This document shows positions 37,186 through 49,700 of a DNA stretch of 64,000 nt, piece after piece (the first letter of the stretch is position 1; every line of letters begins with the position of its first letter). The notes beneath the pieces are model-generated. The model did no database searches. It had not been told where the DNA came from and saw only the letters and a list, made by a program, of their open reading frames with translations. The stretch comes from Legionellaceae bacterium (GTDB lineage: Bacteria; Pseudomonadota; Gammaproteobacteria; Legionellales; Legionellaceae), in contig JAFIFT010000015.1 in the NCBI GenBank assembly GCA_020831865.1, positions 62,001 to 126,000 of the forward strand, written 5' to 3'. The translations under genes and the position numbers were made by a program.

Positions 37186-37674
37186 ATGAAGAAAGAATGG
37201 TTGGAAGTGTCCGAGATGAAGTTGGTGGGTATGAGTATTCGTACGAATAATACCTTGGAAATGAATCCTTCTACAGGAAAAATTGGGCCATTGGTGGGGG
37301 AGTTTTTTGCCAAAGGCATGGCTAATAGCATACCCAATAGAAAAACTCCAGGTGTGACTCTGTGCTGTTATACAGACTATGACAGTGATGAGAACGGAGA
37401 CTATCTCTACTTTGTTGGAGAAGCGGTCACCTCTTTCGATGATGTTCCTGAGCAATTCAAAACAGTGATTATTCCAACGGCCAAGTATCTTAAGCTGACC
37501 ACTGAAGAGGGCCCAATGCCGAATGTCGTTTTTTCAGCCTGGCAAGATATTTGGAAAATGACCCCCAGTGATTTAGGAGGGGAGCGTGCCTATCAAGTGG
37601 ACTTTGAGGTCTATGATCAACGATCCCTGGATCCCGCTAAAACGGTAATGGATATATATATCGGTCTTAGGTAG
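37186..37674 (+). CDS. GyrI-like / AraC effector-binding domain protein
   Basis: This is a stand-alone small-molecule-binding domain of the GyrI/SOUL (AraC effector-binding) type. The 162 residues start MKKEWLEVSEMKLVGMSIRT and include a central YFVGEAVTSFDDVP segment and IIPTAKYLKLTTEEGP, then the C-terminal AYQVDFEVYDQRSLDP and MDIYIGLR. These fit the two-fold beta-alpha repeats of the family. There is no DNA-binding domain. Members bind drugs, inhibit gyrase, or hydrolyse toxic conjugates; which applies here is unknown. AGAGGTGG lies just before the ATG. Confidence 0.8.
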   Translation: MKKEWLEVSEMKLVGMSIRTNNTLEMNPSTGKIGPLVGEFFAKGMANSIPNRKTPGVTLCCYTDYDSDENGDYLYFVGEAVTSFDDVPEQFKTVIIPTAKYLKLTTEEGPMPNVVFSAWQDIWKMTPSDLGGERAYQVDFEVYDQRSLDPAKTVMDIYIGLR

Positions 37675-37887
37675 GCTCAATTGATGAACTGAGGGGGCGT
37701 ATTTTTTTGCCTTCTCAGTAATAATTTTTGGGTCATGTTCTTGCCTCTAAGGCTTTTTTGATTAATCACAATAATTAACATAGTGCTTCATTTTTGACTT
37801 TCTCGTTTTGTTATGGTAGTCTTGCGCTTGATATGGATTTTAGTTTGGGTTTAGGGAATTCCTTGTTTAAATAGGGTTTAAAATTAG
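37675..37887. other. Intergenic region
   Basis: This is a 213-base AT-rich spacer without a recognised gene. A weak dyad (CTCA ... TGAG, ~37676-37693) followed by GGGGGCGTATTTTTTT could be a poor terminator of the GyrI-like gene. Confidence 0.35.
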
Positions 37888-38808
37888 ATGCTTATAAGAG
37901 TATGTCAACCCCTGGCTCGATTCTTTGTGTATTCAATGATGGCTGCGCCTTCTCATCTGGAACGGAACACGGTACGATTGACACAAACAATGTTTAGCCC
38001 GGCCGTTCAGCGCAGCTTTTCAAAGCATAGTCAAAATTTTTTGGAAGAGAAAATGAAAAGAACGCTAGCCACGAATCCTTATGGAAGTTTCGCTGTGAAA
38101 AAGAAAAAAAAAGAAGTGACGAATGCGGCAATCCTTGCCTACATCAAAGAGAATGGTTTTGGTACGCCCACACCCCCACTGGTCTCCGGACTGAATGCTG
38201 AGGTTTTTAGGCAGCACTATTATGATAAACAGGAATTGATGGTTTTTTGCCGTGAGAAAGGCATTTCAACCACAGGTTTAAAAGAAGATCTGAACAAAAG
38301 AATTGAAACTTATCTCCGAACAGGGCATGTGATTGTTGCCAAACCGGTTTCTCACTCTTCCAAACCTGATAGTCAGGGTGGTCTTAGACTCGACAAAAGA
38401 GTGGTGAACTACAAAAGTGACCCTACAACACGTGCGTTTTTTGAAAAACACATTCCTGATTTCAAAGGCTTTAGTGCTTTGGTTCAAAAGCAGATCAAGC
38501 TGCGTCTGGCAGAAGGTGATGAATTTACGTATGGTGATGCAATTGAAATGCACAAGCAATTTATGCGTGATAAACAAAGTGGGCGTTTAACAACGGTAGC
38601 TCACGACTCATGTCAATATAATCAATTCTTTATGGATTATAAAGCAGATGTTGACCCCAAACTCCACTCAAACAAAGAGGCGTGGATGCTTGTTAGGCAA
38701 TCTGCTGGCCCTAAAACTTATCAGCGCTACAAAGATAGAATAGAAGAAATCAGAAATATTTTATCTGTTGAAGATGTTCAACAGGAGAAGGAAACCGCAT
38801 CTATATAA
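37888..38808 (+). CDS. SAP-domain protein (DUF6434-like)
   Basis: The function is unknown, with a DNA/RNA-binding SAP motif. The open frame gives 306 residues; the first ~55 (MLIRVCQPLARFFVYSMMAA...) may not be translated, since ATG 38053 has a better site (GGAAGAG) and starts MKRTLATNPYGSFAVKKKK. Residues ~108-143 form the SAP helix pair (YYDKQELMVFCREKGISTTG, then LKEDLNKRIETYL). The C-terminal part (KQIKLRLAEGDEFTYGDAIE, ALVQ, YNQFFMDYKAD) matches the domain that usually follows SAP in small bacterial proteins of this type. It precedes the PKS/NRPS cluster, separated by 363 bases. Confidence 0.75.
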   Translation: MLIRVCQPLARFFVYSMMAAPSHLERNTVRLTQTMFSPAVQRSFSKHSQNFLEEKMKRTLATNPYGSFAVKKKKKEVTNAAILAYIKENGFGTPTPPLVSGLNAEVFRQHYYDKQELMVFCREKGISTTGLKEDLNKRIETYLRTGHVIVAKPVSHSSKPDSQGGLRLDKRVVNYKSDPTTRAFFEKHIPDFKGFSALVQKQIKLRLAEGDEFTYGDAIEMHKQFMRDKQSGRLTTVAHDSCQYNQFFMDYKADVDPKLHSNKEAWMLVRQSAGPKTYQRYKDRIEEIRNILSVEDVQQEKETASI

Positions 38809-39171
38809 TCATTTTATCCCAGATCTCGGTTTGGGATGAAACAAGAGATGCTTGCTTAATTATGGAAGCTCTTTGTAGAAACAGGTGATAAGCCCTTGTC
38901 TGGATAGGATAGTTGGCCGTTGGTGACATAATACAGGCAACCCATTCCAATAGGCGTTCTAACACTGCAAGTTAACAACCAAATAATAGAACGAAATAAT
39001 AATAACAACAATATGTTCTTTGCATATTTTGTTGCGTCTGCGCGCATGTAAACGTGCAGGGTCAGTGTGTGGCCAAGTGTTTTGAAGTGCGAAAGTGATA
39101 TCGATGGTAACGACTCGCGTTTTGAAGGCATATGGTTATATGACGTCTTATTTTGACAGGACTCTGAACGA
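38809..39171 (+). other. Region upstream of the synthase genes; dyads but no gene
   Basis: No gene is seen in 363 bases. A 6-bp dyad (ATCCCA ... TGGGAT, about 38818-38839) follows the SAP gene. An AT-rich stretch contains AATATG (39010-39015) and CATATT (39023-39028), a perfect 6-bp dyad with a seven-base centre that could be an operator. The promoter for the synthase must lie here, but no clear pair of hexamers stands out; TTGACA near 39155 is too close to the start. Confidence 0.4.
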
Positions 39172-40752
39172 ATGAAATGCCAGGAGACATCATTGAATAC
39201 TGAACATACTCTGATACTCGCCAGTTCAAAAGTGTTACGACAGGTCGTTTATCAATTGCACAGTCAAGGGGTTTTTAAACACTTATCAGAGCACGTTGCC
39301 TGTACGGTAGAGGATTTAGAAAAGCTTAGTGATGTTTTCCCACCAATATTAACGTCTACGCTGAATCTAATGGTTGCCTTAGGGGTTTTGGCCAAAAATG
39401 CAGAAGACGAGTATTATTTCAATGAGGTTACCCAAGCATATTTAGATCAAATCACATTACCTGCGTTACCAAAAGATCCATCATTTGAAACTGTAATTTC
39501 CCACTGGCAGGAATTGTCTACTCAAATTGAACACTTTAATGTTCAGGCTCAATTAAGCTTGATGGCGTTTATTCATCAGTTTTTAGCATTTTTACAATCA
39601 GAAAATGTCATTCAACAAAATGTGTTAGTGAACTGGAACGCTATCCCTGAATCACAAACGGACAGTATCAAATCATTGTTCGTCAAGCTTGCCTGGATTG
39701 ATCCCGGCAATCCAGGTTTTTTGACCAGCGAAGGTCAAAAAGCGATGCACACCATTGAAACGCTTACGAAGGAAAAACCAGGTTCAGTCTTAACCCTGTT
39801 ACCACGAGGCCGGGATTTAATTCACAGATTTTCACAACAAGTTCAAGCATCAGCGGTGGAACAAAAAGCGGATGCTGTTGTTTTTGTGGCTGATAAAAAT
39901 CAGTTTGATATCGTTGAGAGCATTGCGTCTGGTTTAAGCCACATAACCAAGCTACTGGTTTCAGACGACAAAGAAAAGAGTCATATTCCCTCCAGCATTG
40001 ACGCTGAGAATGCAATGAGTTACGGCGATGTATTTGCTGATAGAGTTAAAGCGTTTTCGGGGCATGAAAAAAAAAGTGTCTGGGTTGTCATTTCCCCGAA
40101 TATGAGCACCGAAAAAATGGCTCGGATATTCAAACAGGTATCAAAGTATTTGCCGCCTGTTTCTGTTGAAAGTTTGTTGGTCTTTCATCAGCAAAACGGC
40201 TCCCAGTCATTTATTTTCCAGGAGTGCGCACAATTAATGGGGGTTGATTTATCATCTGTCAAGCAATCGGTTGCAGACCAATTATCGCCCTTTATCAGCA
40301 ATCAATTTCTGCCAGGTAAAAATACTCATGCACAGGACCTATCCATGGAGGGCTTGCAGGTTGCTACCGCGCAGCTGCTTGCCTCAAACTACGCTATAAC
40401 CCGTCTTATCGAGACTGATATTGGGGTCCAAGATGTAAAGCCCTTGGGTCTAACGGCTCGACAAGCAAAACGATTGATAGTCCAATATCCTTTGTGGCAG
40501 TTTAAAATTAGCTCTGAGCGGTCGACTTCTTTCCTTTTGGCTCGCACAGAAGCCCAGGATGATAGCAAACTCCTTCATATTATCCACAATAAGGCAACCG
40601 CCATGAGCGAGGAAGAACAGGTATTAACTTCTTTTCTTTCTCAGTTGGCTGAGTTAAGTGGTGATATTGACATTGTTGTCATCAATGAACAAGAGCAGTA
40701 TACCTCAAAAGGCTTGTCCGTTATCCAACGCGCGAGTATAAGCGCACGAAAA
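39172..40752 (+). other. Unusual N-terminal region of the first synthase
   Basis: Residues 1-527 precede the first KS. Residues ~10-95 look like the winged-helix/dimerisation start of O-methyltransferase proteins (SKVLRQVVYQLHSQGVFKHL, then LTSTLNLMVALGVLAKN). The following ~250 residues have a Rossmann-like rhythm (ADAVVFVADKNQFDIVESIA, VWVVISPNMSTEKMARIF) but no G-x-G-x-G SAM loop. It may be a degenerate methyltransferase or a starter-handling domain; no AT, A, GNAT or ACP domain is seen here, so the starter unit is unexplained. Confidence 0.5.
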
Positions 40753-43700
40753 GACGATACGCTATCCATTGTTGGCTATGCTTTGAAAACCGCGGGCGCC
40801 GATGATGCTGATGCTTTTTGGCAGTTACACCAAGGAAGTAAGGATGCCATTCAGGAATATAAAATCACAGATAGGGTACCAGTTGCAAAGGGGATGGCTA
40901 ATCAAAAAGTATACAAAGGCGGTTTGTTAAAGCAGCCCGTTGATTTGTTTGATGCATGCTTTTTCAATATTTCAGAGATTGAAGCGGCTTATCTTGATCC
41001 CCAGCAACGGCTGCTTCTTGAAACCACATGGCATGCGCTTGAACACGCTGGCGTGACACAGCAGCAACTCAGCCAGGCCAAAACAGGCATATTTGTTGGT
41101 GCTTCGAATCAAGATTTTGCTAAACTGGTGGCCAGGCAGGGGGAGGCTACTCAATACAACCGCTATGTAAACGCGGGTGGGCATAATGGTACGCTTGCCG
41201 GCAGGCTTGCTTATTTCCTGAAAACTCGACATCAGAGTATCGTTATTGATACCGCCTGTGCATCGTCAATGACGGCCTTGCATCAAGCAAAAATAAGCTT
41301 GCAACGAGGTGATATAGACTACGCCATTGTCGCTGGGGTCAATATTATTTTATCGCCAGAATTTACCGAAGGAGATAATGCCATGGGCGTTATCTCTGAG
41401 TCCGGTCAGGTGCGCTCCTTTTCCGATGATGCAAATGGCTATGTCAGAAGTGAAGCTATCGCGGTGGTTATTTTAACTCACGCTGATTTAGCCCGTGAAA
41501 ATCAACTCACGTCCCATGCAACGTTGTTAGCCACCCAGGTGAACCAAGTGAGCAGTGCTAAATATTTTAGTATGCCAGCCGCTGATAGCCAGGTAACACT
41601 TATGCAAGAGGCATTGACGGAAGCGGGTTTGCTGCCTCAAGACATTGATGTGATTGAAGCACATGCTACAGCGACCAGAGGCGGTGATGCCATAGAACTG
41701 AATGCACTGGCTGAGCTTCATGGTGAACATCCTCTGTGGTTAAGTTCAAGCAAACCTGTCATTGGTCACACCGAAGCCCCGTCAGGACTAATCGGTATCA
41801 TCAAAATGATGATGGCCATGAAGTATGAAATGATTCCTGCCCAACTCCATTTTGCGGGCTTCAATCAACGAGCCGATGTGAAAACGAATCATCTGAAAGT
41901 GAATGTTCGACCGCATCGATGGCAAAAAGGAGATGACCACCAACGCATTGCCGCGGTGACTAGTCTGAGTTATTCGGGAGCCAATGCTCATGCTATTTTG
42001 TCTGAGCCAAGCAAGCTTAGCCTGGTTCCTGAACTTGTGTTAAGAAAGCGATGGGCGCAGTTAGGGGGACGTCAAGAGCTGTTTAAGCAGCCTCAAGCCG
42101 CGCATATTCCAACTTTAGCACCTCTGGTTATCTCAGCTAAAACAAGTGAAGGCTTAAAGGCACAAGTTGCATCCTATATCCAATTCTTGTCTGGCATTGA
42201 AAACGGCAATGCTCAAACCTGGTTAAACATAGCCTATACCTCAACTGCTTGTCGAGACCATTTTCAGTATCGACTTGTCCTTCTTGCGGAGGGGATTGGC
42301 AGTGCGCTTGCACAATTAAAAAGGCCAATAGCAGAGTTAGTCCAATCTATAGATCTAAGCCCTTTACCATCGCAATTTAATTTTGCTGATGCAAAGCAGC
42401 GATATCAACAGGATATGGTATTTCAATATGCTGTTGATCGATATTGGCCAACACACAAAGCAAAGCTTGATCAATTACGTGTCGAAGATGTCTCTGAAAC
42501 AGAGCAGCTCATCGTGAATCAAGCAAATCACTTTTGTTACGAGTTTGTGGGCTTAACGAAGCCCGAGGCAACACGAGATGTTTCCATGGTTCGAATGGTT
42601 CAAGACATTCAAGCCGCTTATCAACAAGGCGTTGATATCAATTGGTCGCATGTTTGGTTCAGTCAGGTCAGAACACAAGTTGCGTTACCGAAATATGCAT
42701 TCCAACGCCAATCCTACTGGCCTTCAATTCTTGGCGGTAAAACAGACCTGGCCGTCACAAGCGAAGCAACAAAAGCAAGAAACAACGATGATAAAGTGCT
42801 TCTCGACATTTTTGGGCGGCTCACTCATCGAAGTGTGGATAACATTGATGTGAGCTTTTTTGATATCGGAGGTAATTCTCTTAAGCTTGCAGATTTAAAA
42901 CACCACATTGCGATGCAGCTTGGTGTGGACATTGCGTTGAAAGATTTGTTTCACTTGAACACAGTGAGAAAAGTAGTCGACTCCTTGCCAGAGGAAAGAG
43001 TATCGCGGCACCTGGCACACATTCAGCCTAATTCTGCATTGAGATACCAACCGTTCCCGCTCACTCCAATCCAGCAAGCCTATGCTTATGGCCGAGAATT
43101 GCCTGCTCAAATGTTAGGGGGGGTGTCGACGCATTTGTATTATGAGATTGACTGGGAAATACTTGATTTAGACAGATTTGAGCGGAGCTTTAATGCCATG
43201 ATTCAACGTCATGACATGCTGCGTGCCATTGTAAATGAATCCGGTCATCAAGTCGTTCTGGATAATCCTGGTCACTACACTGTTAAAGTCCAGGACTTTA
43301 GTGCTTTGGATGTTGCGTCATTCAGCCATAAAGCCGAAGCTATTCGCAGTGACTTATCGCATGAAAAATTCAATGCCCGCCAATGGCCATTGTTTAAAGT
43401 AGAGGTCGTTCGTGGTGCCGAAAAAGACAGAATTCTATTGAGTTTTGATTGTTTGATGATTGATATGTTCAGTCTCCACATGTTAATGCGAGAATGGTTC
43501 CAAACCTATCATCATCCCGAAATGCAACTTGAGCCACTGTCACTGACCTTTAGAGACTATGTTGAAGGAGCGTCCAAACCATCTGGCCTAAGCTATGAAA
43601 AAGCCAAAGCGTATTGGTTGGCGCAAGTATCCAAGCTTGCTCCAGCGCCACAATTACCATTTAAAAGCCATCCATCTGAGCTTCAATCTTTGACGTTCAC

Positions 43701-46700
43701 CCGCGTCAGTAGAACCATTCCTGCGCCGCAATGGCAAGCAATCAAAGACAAAGCGACTGAAGCAAAGCTGAGCCCTACCAGTGTTTTATTATCACTGTTT
43801 GCCGCGGTAGTGGCGCAATGGAGTGGCAACCGGTCATTTCTGCTCAACTTAACTTTGTTTACCAGGCAGAAGCTGCATGCACAAGTACAAAATATCTTGG
43901 GGGATTTTACCGAAACAGAACTGTTATCCGTGGATACCACGTGTTTGGCAGAGCAAAGCTTGTTGGATTTTGTGGGGGCGATACATAGCCGGCTGTGGGA
44001 AGACTTGGAGCACAACGCGTTCCAAGGTGTGGACGTGGCGAGAGAAATCATTAAAAAACGTCAATTATCCGATGAGCAAATTGTCTCGCCGGTGGTGTTC
44101 ACGAGCCTGTTAAACTTGGGTGGCAATGACCAACACAATACTTGGTTGGCGATGGATAAAATGGCCTATGGCATCACACAAACCCCACAAGTGCATCTTG
44201 ATCATAAAACCTTTGAGCAAGACGGCGCCCTGGTGGCGGAATGGGATTACCCTGTCGGCTTGTTTGAAGATGCACTGATTGCGGACATGCATGCCTGCTA
44301 CTGTGAACTTGTTGCGACAGTAGCGACCCGTGATTGGCAACAAAAATGTCCGGAAGTGTTACCTGAGTGGCAAAAATCAGTGATTCATTATACGCCTGAG
44401 AAAAAATTTCCCGATGCGGAAAAAGGGTTGCATCAGTTGTTTGATGACGCGAGAAAACAGTATCCGAACCACATTGCCATTGTGTCTGAAGACCGAAACG
44501 TCACCTATCAACAGCTATATGCTACCGCGCAAACCATGGTGAAAAAACTGGTTCCTTTGGCTGGTAAGGACGAGTTGATTGCGGTCCTTTGCCCGCCAGG
44601 CTGGCGACAAGTAGCCGCCTGCTTGGCTATTCAATATGCGGGTGGTGCTTATCTGCCGCTGGATGCGAGTTTGCCGGAGAAATATCTGTCGGGCTTATTG
44701 GACGATACTGAGGCGAAAGCCATCATTAGTTGTGAGCAATTGAGCAATTTGCGCGATAGAATTTGTCAAGGTAAAACCATTGAAAAACTTCCATTAGATG
44801 AGCTCGTTGAGACTTGCGATTCGCATCTTGAACAAGGCTACCATCCAGATAATCTGGCCTATGTTATTTTTACTTCGGGTACAACGGGCAAGCCAAAGGG
44901 GGTAATGATTAGCCATCGCTCCGCGGTCAATACTATTTTAGATATCAACGATCGATTTGGCGTCACAGCGCAAGACAAGGCATTTGCAGTATCAAAATTG
45001 AACTTTGATTTATCAGTATATGATATTTACGGCCTACTGGCTGTCGGCGGGCAAGTGGTTTACCCAGGTTTTTTAGAAGACAAAGAGCCTGCTCGATGGT
45101 TTGAGTTATGCCAACAGAACGGCGTGACTATTTGGAACAGTGTGCCGAAGATAGTTGAGATGTTGCTGTCCTACATGGCGGCCAAAAAAACCCAGGATTT
45201 CCGCTTGCCAAGCATGCGTTTGGTGATGATGAGTGGTGACTGGATTCCACTACAATTGCCCGAAAAAATCAGTCGTTTTTGTCCTAACCCAAATCTGGTG
45301 AGGATGAGTTTAGGGGGCGCTACCGAAGGATCAATTTGGTCGATTGGTCGTGAAATTCATGACCTCAAGTCAAGCTGGACATCCATTCCATATGGGAAAG
45401 CGTTGACGAACCAAACGATGATGATTTTGGATGAGCACATGTATCCTTTACCGCTTGGCGTTGAAGGTGACATTTATATCGGTGGTGTGGGCGTTGCACA
45501 AGGCTACTGGCGCAACGCAGAAAAAACCACTGAGGCCTTTAAAAAGAGCCCGGTTGATGGACGAATGATTTATAAAACAGGCGATCGGGGTTATAAGGAT
45601 GCCGAGGGAGAAATCATCTTTTGCGGTCGAGTCGATAACCAAGTGAAAATCAATGGCTATCGAGTTGAGCTAGGGGGTATTACCACAGGTTTGAATAAAA
45701 TACCAGGCGTTGCAGACAGTGCGGTTTTGGATATTGAAGAACAAGGGGGTAAAAAGCTGGTGGCATTTGTTAAACGAGAGCAAGCGCCCCAGTTTAAAGA
45801 GCAAATCGATTGTATGCAAAGTCCGCTTAGCCCGGCCGAAAAATCTGATTTTAAGATGAAGTCGCAAGGCTTGTTCTATCAACAACGGATACAAGGTGCC
45901 CAGAGAGTTGAGCTTAAAGCGGCGAAAATAGTGCCATCCTCATGGTATGGTCGTAAAAGTTATCGACGCTTCGAAGGTAATAAACCCATTACGGAACAAG
46001 ACCTGTGCGCGTTGTTCGATATCCCTGCTCATGCGGTGATTACCTCAGAATCCCCCTCTTTGTCCGCACTATTGTCCGTATGTGCTGCATCAACCAGTGC
46101 TGAGCATGTGCTGCCAAAATACACTTACCCATCTGCTGGCAGCACGTATCCGGTTAAAGTTTATCTTCTGGTGGATGAGGGACGTGATGAAGTGTCAGCA
46201 GGATGTTATTACTATCATGCAGAACAGCATGCCTTATATAAACTGAATGACGCAGTTTCCTCCTCAGGTTTATCTATCGTCACCGTTTCTCACGACAAGC
46301 TTATTCAGCCTTTGTACGGTGAGCGAGGGATTGCGTTTTCAGATTACGAACAGGGGCACCTGCATGGCGTATTGTCTCAGACGGCCAATCAACTAGGCTG
46401 GTCATTGGAAGCGTGCGCTCCAGGCGGTCAGGATTTTGCTGCGCTGCTTAAACTGGGTGAACACGATAGGGTGTTATCTCATTCACTCATTAATACACAC
46501 GCGTCTGGTTTGCAACCACGGCAAGCCCAGAGCGAAGCACTGCACACCTACGTTTACCTGCAGAGGGACTGTGCTTTAGGCGAGGGGCTGTACGAGTGGT
46601 GTAATGGTCAATTAGTAGCCTGCGATGCCATCAGCCCATACCCAATTGCCTTTGAACATACCGGTGATAACGCCAATGTGATAGCGGATGCTCAAGCCAT

Positions 46701-49700
46701 CCTTATTCTCAGCGCGCACGGTGGTAATGCTACGAACGTGTATCAAAACATGGGTGAATTGGCACAAAACTGGATGCTAAAAGCGCCAGAGTTACAAATG
46801 GGTTTGTGCACCATAGGGCTCCCACTGTTGCCAGAAGCCCTGTGCCAGAAAATCAAAGGCACGGTTCATATGGCGTACGCCATTGGTCATGTCAGTGAAT
46901 GGCAATTATCAGAAAAGCAAGTATCTATCGTTAAACCTGGCTTGGTGGCCAGAGAGCAATACCTCGAAGAACAATTGAAAGGGCAACAAGTGTTGCCCGG
47001 GTATGCCATACCCAGTGCTTATCTTGACATTTCAGCCATCCCGCTGACGGCCAATGGTAAAGTCGACAGACGTAAACTACTGGCAATTTATGAGAAGGAA
47101 AAATCAGGCGTATGGAGCCGTAAACCAAAGTCAAAACTGGAATTGGCTAAAGGACAAATGGAGAAGGTTGTGGAATTGATTGAACAAACCGTTGGTCGAG
47201 AAATTGACATCAGCCGGGGTTGGGCCGAAAACGGTATACGCTCTTTTAATTCTGTTGCCTTAAAATCAGTATTGGAAGATTACGGCTTAATCCTAACCAA
47301 CACCCTCCTCGTCAAAGACGATTCCATAAAAGTGTGTATTGATAAAATGATGGCAAGCGCTCATCTTCTGGATGAGCAAAAACAGATCACCCCGGAGCCT
47401 GTTGCCGTTCAAAATAACAACGAACCCATCGCTATCATTGGTATGAGTGGTCGTTTCCCGGGGGCGGATGGGTTGGATGCCTATTGGCGATTGTTGCGTG
47501 ACGGCGTAGACGGATTGACCTACTATCCCGATGCTCAGCAAGGGCAGATGAAGAGTTGTGGCCCTATCAATGGCATGCTCGAGTTTGATCATGACTTTTT
47601 CCGGGTCCCGCCAAGAGAGGCGAGTCTTATGCATCCAGGGCAACGTGTTTGGCTGGAAACGGTATGGCATGCTCTGGAAGATGCCGGTTATGCTGGAGAC
47701 AGAGAGGGGGAGCGAGTAGGGGTTTATGCTGGCTTGGGTGGCGATGCTTACCTCAATGCTTCTTACTATGAGCGAGACGGGTTGGTCATCCGAACGGTTA
47801 ATGAGCATGATTATTTAGCTAGCCGTAGCGCGTTTGCCTTTGACTTCAAAGGCCCGGCAGTGACCTTGCAAAGTGCGTGCTCATCCTCATTGGCGGCAAT
47901 TCACTTCGCCGTCAACGCCCTTCGCAATGGTGAAGCAACGGTTATGGTCGCCGGTGGTGTGCACACCTCACGATTTAAGCAAATGGAGGTTGCCAACTAT
48001 CCTAAACATACCATTTTTTCAGCGCAAGGCCATTGTCAGCCTTACAGTAATAGTGCGGATGGAATTATTGAAACCCAGGGGGTTGGTGCCGTGGTGTTAA
48101 AACCGCTGTCACGCGCCCTGGCCGATGGTGATAGAGTGTATGCCACTGTATTAGGCAGCGCGCTTAATAATGATGGAAGTCATAAACGTGACTTCACCTC
48201 ACCAAATGGGGATGCTCAAAGAGAGGTCATCTCAAGGGCGTTGCATGTTGCAAATGTGCCCGCGTCAACGATTAGTGCCGTTGAAGGACATGGTACGGGA
48301 ACGCCTATGGGTGACCCCATTGAATTCGAAGCCCTGCGGGCCATTTACGGCAAAACCCAGCCCGTTGCTTTAAGTTCGGTTAAGGGCAATATCGGGCATA
48401 CGGTTACAGCAGCTGGCGTGGCAGGGGTGATTCGAATGGCGATGTCATTAAAAGACGCCATATTACCCAAAAACCTCCATTTAACAACCCCGAACAGGGA
48501 GCTTCGAATTGCTGATACGACGTTTGATGTCACGATGGAAACCAGAGCCTGGGAAACCGGTGAAGCGGTGCGACGCGGCGGTGTGAGTTCCTTTGGCATG
48601 GGGGGCACGAATGCGCATCTCATTATGGAAGAGGCACCAAAAACAACACTGGCTGAAAAACAGCGCTTGGCGACACAATGGCAAGGTGTTACGGAGTGTA
48701 ACGTTCCTAAGCGCAAGAGCAGTGATGCTGGCCCATGGTTATTTGTCTTGTCTGCTAAAACGCCATCTGCACTGGCAGCCCTGGTTGCGCAATTAAAAGA
48801 ATGTTTAGCTGGTCCAGAGCCAATTAATTTGGCGGATTTATCTTACACTTTAAGCTTTGGTCGGGCACAAATGGAACACCGTTTCATTGTTGAAGCAAGT
48901 GATGCGGAACAATTAAGGCGTCTGCTAGTAGCGTCTGAGCTTCCAGTTATGAGCCCAGTATCTCAGCAAGCAAGCGGTTTTGCGATATGGTATCAGTCAG
49001 ATGCATACTTCCGAGCGTTGGTTGACAGCTGTGCCGACATCTTTCATTCCATTGATGGTCTGGATGCGCTCTCTGATGCCATATCATCAGCCTCAGCAAA
49101 TGCCAGATTAACACTGATTTACTATTACAGCGCCTTAAGGCGATATCAAACCTGTGGTTTATCTCTTGAGAAGCTTGAAGCGAATGGCGCTGGCGCCCTT
49201 GCCCATCAAGTTGTCAGAGGCGTCCTGCGATTGGAGCAAGCATTGAAAGAAGTGGATTCCCCGGGGGTGCTCAAAGTCGATGGGATTAACCTGGCTGATG
49301 GCCAGCCAGCTTTAAGACAAGCAATTCAACAGGCTTTCAGAAAAGGTGTCAATATAAACTGGCGTGGCTACTGGCGTGGCAGTCTTCGTCAAAAGGTTTC
49401 TACACCGTTGTATCCCTTTGAGCGTAAGCGATTCTGGCATCAACCGGAGTCTCCTGTTGAAAAAGTGGTGGTAGAGCGTCCGCAGAGGCTATTACAGGGT
49501 GAGGCTATTGCGGTCAGTGATGAACAGTGGTTATTCCAACAAGAGCTGAGCTTAAGCACTCCATCATTAGCTTACCTGTCGCACCACCGGGTACTGTCCT
49601 CCTGTGTGTTTCCTGGGGCTGGTTATACCGAGTTATTACTCAGCGCCTCCAGAAGTTTGGGAGATGATATTATTGTAACAATCCATGAACTTTCATACCT

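Noticed and set aside
32670-37887. Shared string GGGTTTAAAAT before two open frames (32671 and 37872)
   Set aside because: Eleven bases in an AT-rich region shared twice can be chance; no further copies were noticed.
39155-39160. TTGACA just before the first synthase as a -35 element
   Set aside because: It lies about 12-17 bases before the start codon, leaving no room for a -10 and leader.
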